Origin: Bos javanicus
Taxonomy: Eukaryota; Chordata; Mammalia; Artiodactyla; Bovidae
Length of the DNA stretch: 64,000 bases
Assembly (NCBI RefSeq): GCF_032452875.1
Contig: NC_083868.1
Span: 99,444,537-99,508,536, forward strand
Direction: 5' to 3'
The position numbers and the translations under genes were made by a program. Positions 20,557-30,559 of this stretch are shown piece by piece (position 1 is the first letter of the stretch; each line of letters starts with the position of its first letter). The notes beneath the pieces were generated by a model. That model was not told the origin of the DNA and did not search any database. It saw only the letters and a program-made list of their open reading frames with translations.

Positions 20557-22105
20557 AGAAGCATCAGTTCTTCAGTGCTCAGCTTTCTTTATAGTCCAAC
20601 TCTCACATCCATACACGACCATGGGAAAAACCCTAGCCTTGACTAGACAGACCTTTGTTGGCAAAGTAATGTCTCTGCTTTTGAATATGCTAACTAGGTT
20701 GGTTATAACTTTCCTTCCAAGGAGTAAGCGTCTTTTAATTTCATGGCTGTAATCACCATCTGCAGTGATTTTGGAGCCCAAAAAAATAAAGTCTGACACT
20801 GTTTCCACTGTTCCCCATCTATTTGCCATGAAGTTATGGGACCAGATGCCATGATCTTTGTTTTCTGAACGTTGAGTTTTAAGCCAACTTTTTTACTCTC
20901 CACTTTCACTTTAATCAAGAGCCTTTTTAGTTCCTCTTCACTTTCTGCCATAAGGGTGGTGCCATCTACATATCTGAGGTTATTGATATTTCTCCCAGCA
21001 ATCTTGATTCCAGCTTGTGCTTCCTCCAGCCTAGCGTTTCTCATAATGTACTCTGCATATAAGTTAAATAAGCAGGGTGACAATATACAGCCTTGACATA
21101 CTCCTTTTCTTATTTGGAACCAGTCTGTTGTTCCATGTCCAGTTCTAACTGTTGCTTCCTGACCTGCATACAAATTTCTCAAGAGGCAGATCAGGTGGTC
21201 TGGTATTCCCATCTCTTTCAAAGTTTTCCACAGTTTCTTGTGATATACCCAGTCAAAGGCTTTGGCATAGTCAATAAAGCAGAAATAGATGTTTTTCTGG
21301 AACTCTCTTGCTTTTTTGATGATCCAGCAGATGTTGGCAATTCGATCTCTGGGTTCTCTGCCTTTTCTAAAACCAGCTTGAACATCTGGAAGTTCACGGT
21401 TCATGTATTGCTGAAGCCTGGCTTGGAGAATTTTGAGCTTTTCTTTGCTAGCATGTAAGATGAGTGCAATTGTGCAGTAGTTTGAGCATTCTTTGACATT
21501 GCCTTTCTTTGGGATTGGAATGAAAACTGACCTTTTTCCAGTCCTGTAGCCACTGCTGAATTTTACAAATTTGCTGGCATATTGAGTGCAGCACTTTCAC
21601 AGCATCATCTCTCAGGATTTGAAATAGCTCGACTGGAATTCCATCACCTCCACTAGCTTTGTTCGTAGTGATGCTGTCTAAGGCCCATTTGACTTCACAT
21701 TCCAGGATGTCTGGCTTAGGTGAGTGATCACACCATTGTGATTATCTGGGTCATGAAGATCTTTTTTGTATAGTTCTTCTGTGTATTCTTGCCACCTCTT
21801 CTTAATATCTTCTGCTTCTGTTCGGTCCATACTATTTCTGTCCTTTATTGAGCCCATCTTTGCATGAAATGTTCCCTTGATATCTCCAATTTTTTTGAAG
21901 AGATCTCTAGTCTTTCCCATTCTATTTCTTCTGTTTCTTTGCATTGATTGTGAGGAAGGCTTTCTTATCTCTCCTTTTATTCTTTGGAACTCTGCATTCA
22001 AATGGGTATATCTTTCCTTTTCCCCTTTGCTTTTCACTTCTTTTCTTTTCACAGCTATTTGTAAGGCCTCCTCAGACAGCCATTTTGCTTTTTGCATTTC
22101 TTTTT
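20557..22105 (-). mobile_element. BovB middle segment, right part of the mosaic
   Basis: On the minus strand it runs from the linker (KAKWLSEEALQIAVKRKEVK) through RT to near the RRIDAF-like codons at 20557. It lacks both BovB termini. Its left end overlaps the 18460-18969 piece by about 135 bp of element sequence at roughly 90 percent identity by eye. Past about 22105 the sequence is no longer BovB. Confidence 0.92.
20703..21404 (-). pseudogene. BovB reverse transcriptase fragment with dead active site
   Basis: 233 open codons from NRELPDVQAGFRKGR through YAKAFDW and KGVCQGCILSPC to KLKDAYSLEGKL. The catalytic YADD reads YVDG (plus 20961-20972), so the second aspartate is gone and polymerase activity is not expected. 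The frame shifts near the GEQWKQCQTLFFWAPK stretch. Confidence 0.9.
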
Positions 22106-22618
22106 CATTTTTATCCAGGTGTACCAAAAATTCATCATTTATGCATTTCTGGTGTCTTTTGAATACCTTCTCTGTATTTTGATAATTTCCCACAGTTTGA
22201 GTTTTGGTTCGCTGTTGGAGAATCTATTTTTAGACATGTTTGCCCCAGGCTAAGGGCATAGAATCTACATTCTGTGATTACAGAATCTATACTCTGGAAG
22301 ATAAGCAAAAATAAGCCACCTGAGAATGTAAATTTCCTTTTTTTTTTTTTCTGGAATAGTAGCTTGGATATGTGGCTTTTGGCAATAGGAGTCTCTTTAT
22401 TGGCCAAATCTGTGTGTGCCTGGATGCTTAACCTCTACACTGTTTCACTAACCCTGTTTAATGAATCTATGTGTTCCCTAATGTCCTTTAACAAATGATT
22501 TTTCTACTTAGATTAAGCAGAATGCTTTTTGTTACTTGCAAGTTAATTAAAATATGTTAGATTTTATAAAAACACTATGCACATAGTTTTTAAAAATAAA
22601 AGGATTATAATAAACATG
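22106..22618. other. No recognisable feature apart from a T run
   Basis: A T13 run lies near 22338-22350. The rest is unassigned. Confidence 0.35.
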
Positions 22619-23480
22619 AGCCATCTCTCCATTTTTTTTTCCAATCCTATTACCTAGAAACATTCATTTTCAACAACTGAGTTGATTGGTCTGTTATTTT
22701 CCCCTTCTCCACATATAAATTATATGTGTATATAACTATTTATCATAGCTAGATATTCTTGGGTTGGCCAAAATGTTCATTCAGGTTTTCCATAAAGTGT
22801 ATGGAGAAGCCTGAATGAACTTTTTGGCCAAAATTGATTATGGATTTCTCTTTTTATGTTCACCTCTCTTGCTTTCCTGCATCTTCTCCATATCATTATA
22901 AAATATTTGCTTAAGTCACTGGTCGGTGTTCACTATGTAGATATGTTTATTAATAAGCCAAGTAGTATACTATCATTTTATTTTTTTATATCCTTTCTTT
23001 TTTCCTGGAGTCTATAATTGCCTTGCTCCCTCATTTTGTTTGATTTGTTTGTTCAATATATCTTTTCAAATTCTCTGTCATCTCACTCAAATACTCATTA
23101 CTATAGTTTTTCAAATGTTCAAATAAATCTGATATTTTGGAGATCTTAACCTCACTGTTTTAGCCTGTGCTGGTTGCTTTCCAGCCTTTGGGATGGCTGT
23201 CCAGGTGAGACTCCATTTTGTAGCTTTCTTGCGTTGGATCCTCTATTTTCTAGGCACCAGTCTGCCTCTTTTTTGTTTTAGTGCCCCATTTTGCTAGAGC
23301 ATATCTTATAGTATCTTCCTGAAAGTGAATATATGGGATTTTGAGTCCCTGCACACTTTTACAAATTTTCTGTCACTGCTCACACTTTATCATTTGGCTA
23401 TAAAATTGAATATTTTTCCCACAGCATTTTTCTATGAGCAGCACTTCTCTTTTTAAGAAGAAGGAATCAATTTTCTCAAT
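22619..23480. repeat. Possible ancient L1-related sequence
   Basis: Phrases such as attacctagaaacattcattttc and gctggttgctttccagcc resemble 3' regions of old mammalian L1s, but the match is weak. The mariner MITE at 22759-22834 is inserted in it. Confidence 0.3.
22759..22834. mobile_element. Mariner-type MITE (hairpin)
   Basis: Left arm ttgggttggccaaaatgttc, right arm tgaactttttggccaaaatt. The arms are inverted repeats of about 33 bp separated by a few bases. The gggttggccaaaa terminus is that of bovine mariner elements. Non-autonomous, no coding capacity. Confidence 0.82.
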
Positions 23481-24399
23481 TGTTTTTTAACTGTGATTTA
23501 ATGCAAATTAATTGTTAACTCACGGTTATTACTGAAGTGAGTATAACTGTCATTTGCAATTTTAGGTGGGAATTTTCATATCTGAATGTATTTTGCTGCC
23601 TTTGAAAGGACCTAAGTAGTTTACATGTCAATATTGTTAAATATTTTGCAAATCATCAAAATAATGTGAACAGTGTTAATTTATAGCCCTTTGGCTGTCT
23701 TCTTCCAGACCTAGGAAAATTTCGTGAAGTATTAATATATGAGGAATTGGACTTGTAACTTGGTATCTGTTGCCAGTTAAGAGGATTAGAGCTCTGTTTT
23801 GGATATTGTCATTTCTAGCAAAATCTGCTAGATAAATACTGAGATTCATAGATGTTAGAATGACTTTTAGTGCTTCTCTTTGCAGGAAAACTGACTTCTC
23901 CCATTAATCCAAAGTCTTTTCTAAATGAAAAGTCCAAGAACATTAACTTCAAGATTTAAAAATTAAAATTAAAAACTGTTCAATAAAATATAACAGGTAG
24001 TTTCTATGAAAGTAAGCTTTGATCTTGAAGAAAATTCAGGATAAGCATCTCTGTGAAAATAACAATCCTTAACTCTGTTTTATCTTCATATACTACTGTA
24101 TTACTCAGTGTTCTGATAAATCCTTATGCAGCACTGTGCACAGAGGAGGCACTCGCTAAAAGACGGCATACAGAACAAATGAAATAATGAGAAACAGAGT
24201 AAATGTTTAAGTAGAAAGTTCAGAGTTCTTTTTTTTCTATTTTTTGCAGTGAAACTCATGTAATAATGTAAATTCTATGCTGATAGTAAATTAGGAACTT
24301 TCAGTATCTAAAGATTGCACTGTCTCCTCCTCCTTTTTTCCCTCAACATCTTACCCAGGCACTGAATTATATATCTTGTCACAATCTCTGCCACTTGGT
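23481..24399. other. No firm feature
   Basis: A possible L2/MIR tail at about 24120-24190 (gcactgtgcacagaggaggc). Otherwise unassigned. Confidence 0.3.
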
Positions 24400-24515
24400 T
24401 GTGAACTTTAGGAGAATTAAGTCTGTGATTAATTCATCTTAGCATTTACCTTAGCAGCTACCATTCTAATCTGCACACAGATGGTGTTCAATCAATGTCT
24501 ATAGAGTTGAGTCAT
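24400..24515 (+). repeat. L2 LINE 3' end
   Basis: Diverged L2 3' UTR order: gttgtgaactttaggagaat, attcatcttagcatttacc, then cagatggtgttcaatcaatg. Confidence 0.55.
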
Positions 24516-25200
24516 TAGTGAGCCTCTGGGTGACTATCTACCAGGTTCAATAACGTGATAGTACCTTTCCAATAAAGAAATGAAAAAATAGAAGTTGTGT
24601 AGTAAAACATACTAAGGTAAATGATGGGACAATATCATACAGAGAGCACAGACAAATATAAGCTCACATCTTCTAAGAATTCAGGTAAAATTTTCACCAT
24701 AGCTTAATGCCTTTGAGATCTTTGGCAGACGCTTTTAAATAATACAAAGAGGATATTGATTTTAACCAGTGAGGGAGTTGATTAGCGCCCTGCTTTTGTT
24801 GGGATTAAAACAATACCATTTAAAGAATGTTCTTTCACAAAAGTCTTTTTTAAAAACATATAGGCCTTTTGAAGCCTATTCATGCAAATATTTGATGTTA
24901 AGAGGCATTAGAAAGTTGAAAATTAACTTTTTCTTTGTGAAAAAATTTAAAAAATGAATGGTAGAATCTGAGTAAATGCAAATATGTTAATTTGAGGAGC
25001 AAGTTAGAAACCAGAATGCTAAATCATGACCTGTGTCTTAGACCTCTGTATCTGGGAATTTAATTCATCTGGGAAACTTCCTTGAGCTCTGCCAGCTCTC
25101 TCATCATCTCACTGTGTTTGCTGTAATAAGAGTATTGCTCATTATAATTTCTTATAAGAGCACTGCTATGAGGCATCATTAAATTCACCTCTATAAGTAG
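24516..25200. other. No recognisable feature
   Basis: AT-rich. A 62-codon lysine/leucine-rich frame at 24769-24957 has no recognisable homology. Confidence 0.35.
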
Positions 25201-25202
25201 TA

Positions 25203-25572
25203 GTTGTTGTTCAGTCGCTAAGCCATGTCCAACTCTTTGCAGGCCCCTGGACTGACTGTAGCATGCCAGGCTTCCCTGTCCTTCACCATCTTCCAGAATT
25301 TGCTTAAACTCATGTCCATAGAATCAGTGGTCCCATCCAAGCTTCTCATACTCTGTCACCCTCCTCTTCCTGCCCTCAATCTTTCCCAGCATCACAGTCT
25401 TTTCCAGTAAGTGGGCTCTTCACATCAGGTGGTGAAAGTATCAGAACTTCAGCTTCCGCAACAGTCTTTCCAATAAAGTTCTTTCAATATCCAGGACTGA
25501 TTTCCTTTAGAATCGATTGGTTTGATCTCCTTGCTGTCCAAGGGACTCTCAAGAGTCTTCTCCAGCACCACA
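25203..25572 (-). mobile_element. BovB 3' end fragment, old
   Basis: Begins gttgttgttcagtcgctaag and runs back to caagagtcttctccagcacc. More substitutions than other copies here, so relatively old. Confidence 0.9.
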
Positions 25573-25671
25573 CCTGCTCAAATTGCCACCTTTTCTTGCT
25601 TACCTCTTCTATCAATCTCCTTGGATGCTAAGCAAAATGCAGACTCCTTGAGGGCAGAACTTGCTTACACT

Positions 25672-25878
25672 GGTTTTAGTCGCTCAGTCATGTCTGATTC
25701 TTTGCAACCCCATGGACTGTAGCCCTCCATGCTCCTCTGTCCAAGGAATTTCCTAGGCAAGAATACTGGAGTGGGTTGCCATTTCCTTCTCCAGAGGATC
25801 TTCCCAACTCAGAGATCAAACCTAGGTATTCTACATTGCAGGCAGATTCTTTACCAGCTGTGCTGCCAAGGAAGCCCT
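25672..25878 (-). mobile_element. Bov-tA SINE
   Basis: Reverse copy from tttagtcgctcagtcatgtc to the head ggcagattctttaccagctg and ggaagccct. Its head end was the target for the next SINE. Confidence 0.92.
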
Positions 25879-26014
25879 GCTGCTGCTGCTGCTAAGTCAC
25901 TTCAGTCATGTCCAACTCTGTGTGACCCCATAGACAGCAGCCCACCAGGCTCCCCCATCCCTGGGATTCTCCAAGCAAGAACACTGGAGTGGGTTGCCAT
26001 TGCCTTCTCCACAG
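25879..26014 (-). mobile_element. BovA monomer (Bov-A2 type)
   Basis: Starts with gctgctgctgctgctaagtc (reverse of the AGC tail) and ends ccattgccttctccaca. A 9-bp duplication ggaagccct (25870-25878 and 26015-26023) shows it was inserted into the end of the adjacent Bov-tA. Confidence 0.9.
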
Positions 26015-26085
26015 GGAAGCCCTACGTAAGCCTAAAATCATGCTAAGTACACAGGACATTAAGAAGTATTATTGAATGATGATTA

Positions 26086-26504
26086 AAATGGGACCTTTTC
26101 CTATTCCTTTTTCTATTCTGTTTGATTACTTGTAAATTGCTGTTGTATAAATCAGAAGTTCAGGGATTATGAATTTTGTTAGCTTCTGAACTGTTTAGGA
26201 GACTGGATATTGTTCCCAGATTAATTACTTCAGCTAGAGGACAGAAGCAATGACAAAGGGTCCTGCTACATTAGTTACTGGTTTGTTTTCCCTTCACACA
26301 GGCATGTTTGTACCCTGACATAAACTGCATCCTGTTTCCAAGCAGATGAGATCCAAATGTATGTGAGTGATTCAGAACAATTAGTCTGCAAGTCTGAATA
26401 AGCAGCTCCAGTTTCAGACTGTAGGTTAATAGTGTAATTTTTGTAGAAGGATAAAACTTTACCAAAGCTGTGGTCACTGTTACTGAGTAATAGGTTAAAG
26501 TTCA
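26086..26504. other. No recognisable feature
   Basis: Short frames at 26271-26505 lack homology that I can recognise. Confidence 0.35.
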
Positions 26505-26612
26505 AAGTGGGCTGCCATTTCCTTCCCTAGGAGATCTTCCTGACCCAGGGATTGAATGTGGGTCTCCTGCCTTGCAGGCAGATTCTTTACCATCTGAGCT
26601 ACCAGAGAGATA
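26505..26612 (-). mobile_element. Bov-tA SINE, partial
   Basis: Only the head and proximal body are present: gtgggctgccatttcctt to ggcagattctttaccatctg. The BovA 3' part is missing. Confidence 0.88.
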
Positions 26613-26660
26613 CACGTTGTGGTAAGACCTTTTAATAATTTTAGTATTTAATACTATTTA

Positions 26661-27610
26661 AGAACTGGACATGGAACAACAGACTGGTTCCAAATAGGGA
26701 AAGGAGTACATTAAGGCTGTATATTGTCACCCTGCTTGTTTAACTTATATGCAGAGTAGATCATGAGAAACGCTAGGCTGGAGGAAGCACAAGCTGGAAT
26801 CAAGATTGCTGGGAGAAATCAATAAACTCAGATATGCAGATGACACCACCCTTATGGCAGAAAGTGAAGAGGAACTAAAAAGCCTCTTGATGAAAGTTAA
26901 AGAGGAGAGTGAAAAAGTTGGCTTAAAGCTCAACATTCAGAAAACTAAGATCATGGCATCTGGTCCCATCACTTCATGGGAAATAGATGGGGAAACAGTG
27001 GAAACAGTGGCAGACTTTATTTTGGGGGGCTCCAAAATCACTGCAGATGGTGACTGCAGCCATGAAATTAAAAGATGCTTATTCCTTAGAAGGAAAAAGT
27101 TATGACCAACCTAGTTAGCATATTAAAAAGCAGAGACATTACTTTGTCAACAAAGGCCATCTAGTCAAGGTTATGGTTGTTCCAGTAGTCATGTATGGAT
27201 GTGAGAGTTGGACCATGAAGAAAGCTGGGTGCTGAAGAACTGATGCTTTTGAACTGTGGTGTTGGAGAAGACTCTTGAGAGTCCCTTGGACTGCAAGGAG
27301 ATCCAACCCATCCATTCTAAAGGAGATCAGTCCTGAGTATTCCTTGGAAGGACTGATGTTGAAGCTGAAACTCCAAAACTTTGGCCACCTCATGCGAAGA
27401 GTTGACTCATTGGAAAAGACCCTGATGCTGGGAAGGACTGGGTGCAGGAGGAGAAGGGGACGACAGAGGATGAAATGACTGGATGGCATCACCGACTCGA
27501 TGGACACGAGTTTGGGTAAACTCTGGGAGTTGGTGATGGACAGGGAGGCCTGGCGTGCTGCAGATCATGGGGTCACAAAGCGTTGGACACGACTGAGCAA
27601 CTAACTGAAC
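26661..27610 (+). mobile_element. BovB LINE, 5'-truncated
   Basis: Begins at agaactggacatggaacaac within RT and ends gactgagcaactaactgaac. YADD is intact (26833-26844), but an in-frame loss in GRNINNLRY (reads GEINKLRY) and several shifts near 26760, 27105 and 27165 break the frame. Confidence 0.94.
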
Positions 27611-29230
27611 AATAAAAATATGCACATCAAATTTATATTTTTCCTGTATTTGGAGATTATATTCTCAAATATCTACCCATGCCTATCAAGTTTATTAAAT
27701 CTTCACTAAATTTATTAAAATAGTGCTTAAGCTATTTTGAGTCTTTTAATGTGAAAAATCAACTTCTCCAGCTATTTTAGCATATGGAAACATTCCTTAT
27801 ATCATCATTTAGATACCAGGATTTAGTCTGGATTTTACTTTTTGATGCACCATTCTGTTTAACTAGTATGTTGAATGTGATGTGCATATAAATAATCAAG
27901 TTACAAATTATATATAAGTAAAAAAGCTTTGTAAGTTAACATTCCTTTGATGAAAAGCAAAGGTGTTTGATAAAAATTATGAAAAAACTTTCTTCCAAAA
28001 ATTAGTAATGTTTCAAGAATGATTAAAGTAAGAACATTGTTAGTATTCAGAATATAAAAGACAATGTGAAATAATTCTAATGAATCAGAGTGGATTTATG
28101 TCTAAGATGAGGAAAATTGAATGACTTTAAATGAAAAATTTTAAATTAATTTTTAGCTAGAAATGTCAATTATCAAAAGTTGTTTATCAAAGGCAAATAT
28201 TTAATACCTCTTGAATGATTTTCTCAGAATTAGTCAATCTCAGAACAGTCATGCAGGTTAATGACAGCTTCACTTTGCTTGGAAGGTATGTTCCAATTTC
28301 ATTTCTCTAGTGTTTTTAATTTTGTAGAAGTTTATTGCAGATCCATGGATCTGCTTGTGACCTGTGGCATCCTCTATTGATCTGATTATTCAATGGTGCA
28401 CTTCTGTTAATTCTAGAGATCTTAAAATACTGATATAGTTTTAAATTTGATAAAAATTGAGATCAAGGAGTGTATGCAGCCCCTGGTCAGTGATAAGAAG
28501 GATAATTCCATAGAAATCTTGGTAATAAATATTATGAAACATAAATGCAAGTTATGGAGTGTTTTAGGTAAATTCAGCCTAGCCTAATATTATATGGGTT
28601 AGCAATAGCTCTGCTTCATTGTTGAAGACAAATACCCACTGGGAATAAATGCTATTTTGCTTTGTAAATGCACAGGTGCACGTTCACAGTCCCTTGATTT
28701 TAGAATATAAATGTTAGCCACACTGAGCATTAGCCCACAACTGGGATTAGGTGACACAAAACTCTTCAGTCCATTTTACAAATGTGACTCTATTCAGGTA
28801 GTTGGGCTTGTGTGTGTCATGAATATCACATTGGGGCTGTTAGTTGCCAGAAATATTTCAGTTTTACAGTTAATGTGTAAAGTTTTAAATGCCTTATTCA
28901 GGGGACTTTTATTTATAAGAGTGCTCTTTGCTGTCTGCATCATTTCCCACCCATCATCAAAACTTGACAGGTAGCCTTATGATGAATACTTTGAAGGACT
29001 GAGAAAGTTATCTGTCACTAGGAAATGTCATCATTGAGATGAATCAGATTTTAAATAAAAGCCAAAGCTTTAATATGAATGATGTTAGAAATACTATTCA
29101 TATTCTGGGTATGCCAAAATACCTTGGTTGGCACATTAATGAATAAATTAAGTTTGTTATGGGTTTACTAGAGAAGATTCTGATTTCTTTTTTGAGATTT
29201 TGCTTTACCTGATCTCAATAATGATAGCAG
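27611..29230. other. Unassigned 1.6 kb
   Basis: No named repeat by eye. An 87-codon frame at 28711-28974 has no recognisable domain and no strong start context, so I do not call it a gene. Confidence 0.35.
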
Positions 29231-29234
29231 TAGT

Positions 29235-30112
29235 AATGAAAATGAGAGCTAAGTTAAATTAAGTAGATACTATATGAAAGGCTGCTGTGGTCGTATGATT
29301 ATTTATTTGACAAAAACACATGTTATGGGGTAGATAGTGATATTATTTTCATTTTATATGTGAGGAAGTGGATATTCTGTGTATTAGTCTCCTATTGCTT
29401 TATAATACATCACCAAAATCTAGCAGCTTACAACACCACCCATGTATTAGCTCACGGTCTGTAGAAAAGAACTCCAGGCATGGCATGATTTGGTTCTCTG
29501 CTCAGGATCTCACAACGCTAAAATCAAGGTGTTATCTGGACTGCTTTCTTATCCAAAGCCTCTGGGGGAAAATCCACTTCCATTCTCATTAAGGCTATTG
29601 GCAGAATCCAGCTCCTTGAGAAAGTAGAACTAACTGAAGTACCAGTTTCCTTGCTGGCTGTCGGCTGAGCTGGGGTCACTCTCAATTCCTGCAGGCCGTC
29701 CATATGCCTTGCCATCTTTAAAGATGGCCCCTCCATCTTTAAAGCAGGCAATGGGAATGTCTTGTGTCAAATCTTAGACTTCTTTCTCTCTAACTTCAAG
29801 ACCCATATGTCAAAGGCTCAGGTGGTCAGATCAGGTCCATCCTTTCTTAAAATTAACTAATTTTCTTAAAGCTAACAAAGACATATGACATACTCAAATC
29901 ATGGGAGTGTCTCTCCTGTCTTTATAGTTCATACCCACACTCAAAGGGTGGGGGGTGCATTAATCAAGGATTGAGTCATTGCAGTATTGTAGGAGGTACC
30001 TACTACACCCTGAAAGCATAAATAACTTTCCAAGGTAACCAGCTAAAAACTGGTGGCACCAAGACCTGAACTCATGGCTGTCTAACTCTAGAGCTTTGCC
30101 GATTTTTCCATG
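29235..30112 (-). repeat. MIR SINE split by an LTR
   Basis: The left half (29235-29379) contains attttcattttatatgtgagg; the right half (30013-30112) contains ggtaaccagctaaaaactgg and caagacctgaactcatgg. Together they give a reverse MIR once the LTR at 29380-30007 is removed. Confidence 0.6.
29380..30007 (-). mobile_element. MaLR (MLT1-type) LTR
   Basis: Starts tgtattagtctcctattgct and ends ctactaca, the TG..CA LTR termini read in reverse. Internal landmarks are gctaaaatcaaggtgttatc and catacccacactcaaagggt. Flanking 5-mers ttctg / ccctg are a weak TSD. Short frames inside are not genes. Confidence 0.7.
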
Positions 30113-30254
30113 TAGGGCCTGATTATGGAATTTAAAGCTACTGATCAGTGGGGAATGTCTGGCCGTTATACTGCTGCTGAATGGTGCCCCTTGGAGTTCT
30201 GGAGTTAGTGGTCCTGACTAGATGATATTATCTCCTGCCTCACTCTAAACCCAT

Positions 30255-30484
30255 GGTGGTGGTTTAGTCGCTAAGTTAGGTCTGAGTCTTGCGACCCCAT
30301 GGACTGGAGCCCGCCAGGGTCCTCTGTCTGTGGGATTTCCCAAGCAAAAATACTAGAGTGAGTTGCCATTTCCTTTTCCAGAGTATCTTCCTGACCCAGA
30401 GATCAAACTCGGGTCTAATACATTGCAGGTGGTCTCCTGCATTGCAAGCAGTTTCTTTACCAACTGAGCCACAGGGATGCCCCT
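30255..30484 (-). mobile_element. Bov-tA SINE
   Basis: Reverse copy (ggtggtttagtcgctaagtt to gtttctttaccaactgagcc) with a small internal duplication of the cattgca motif near 30421-30450. Perfect 11-bp TSD tctaaacccat at 30244-30254 and 30485-30495. Confidence 0.95.
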
Positions 30485-30559
30485 TCTAAACCCATATCTG
30501 TTTTACAATTTAAAAAATTTATCACCATGCATTTAGTTTAAAAAGTGGGAGGGCACCAT

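Larger units (their letters stand above)
25573..26085 (+). repeat. L2 LINE 3' end, split by SINEs
   Basis: Left part has gcagactccttgagggcaga. The right part after the SINEs has atgctaagtacacaggac and attattgaatgatga. Removing 25672-26023 joins the two halves in the L2 order. Confidence 0.55.

Noticed and set aside
18460..22105. Reading the mosaic as one twin-primed insertion
   Set aside because: Twin priming explains the first two pieces but not the third, which lacks both ends and overlaps the first by about 135 nt. Kept as an open question, not a call.
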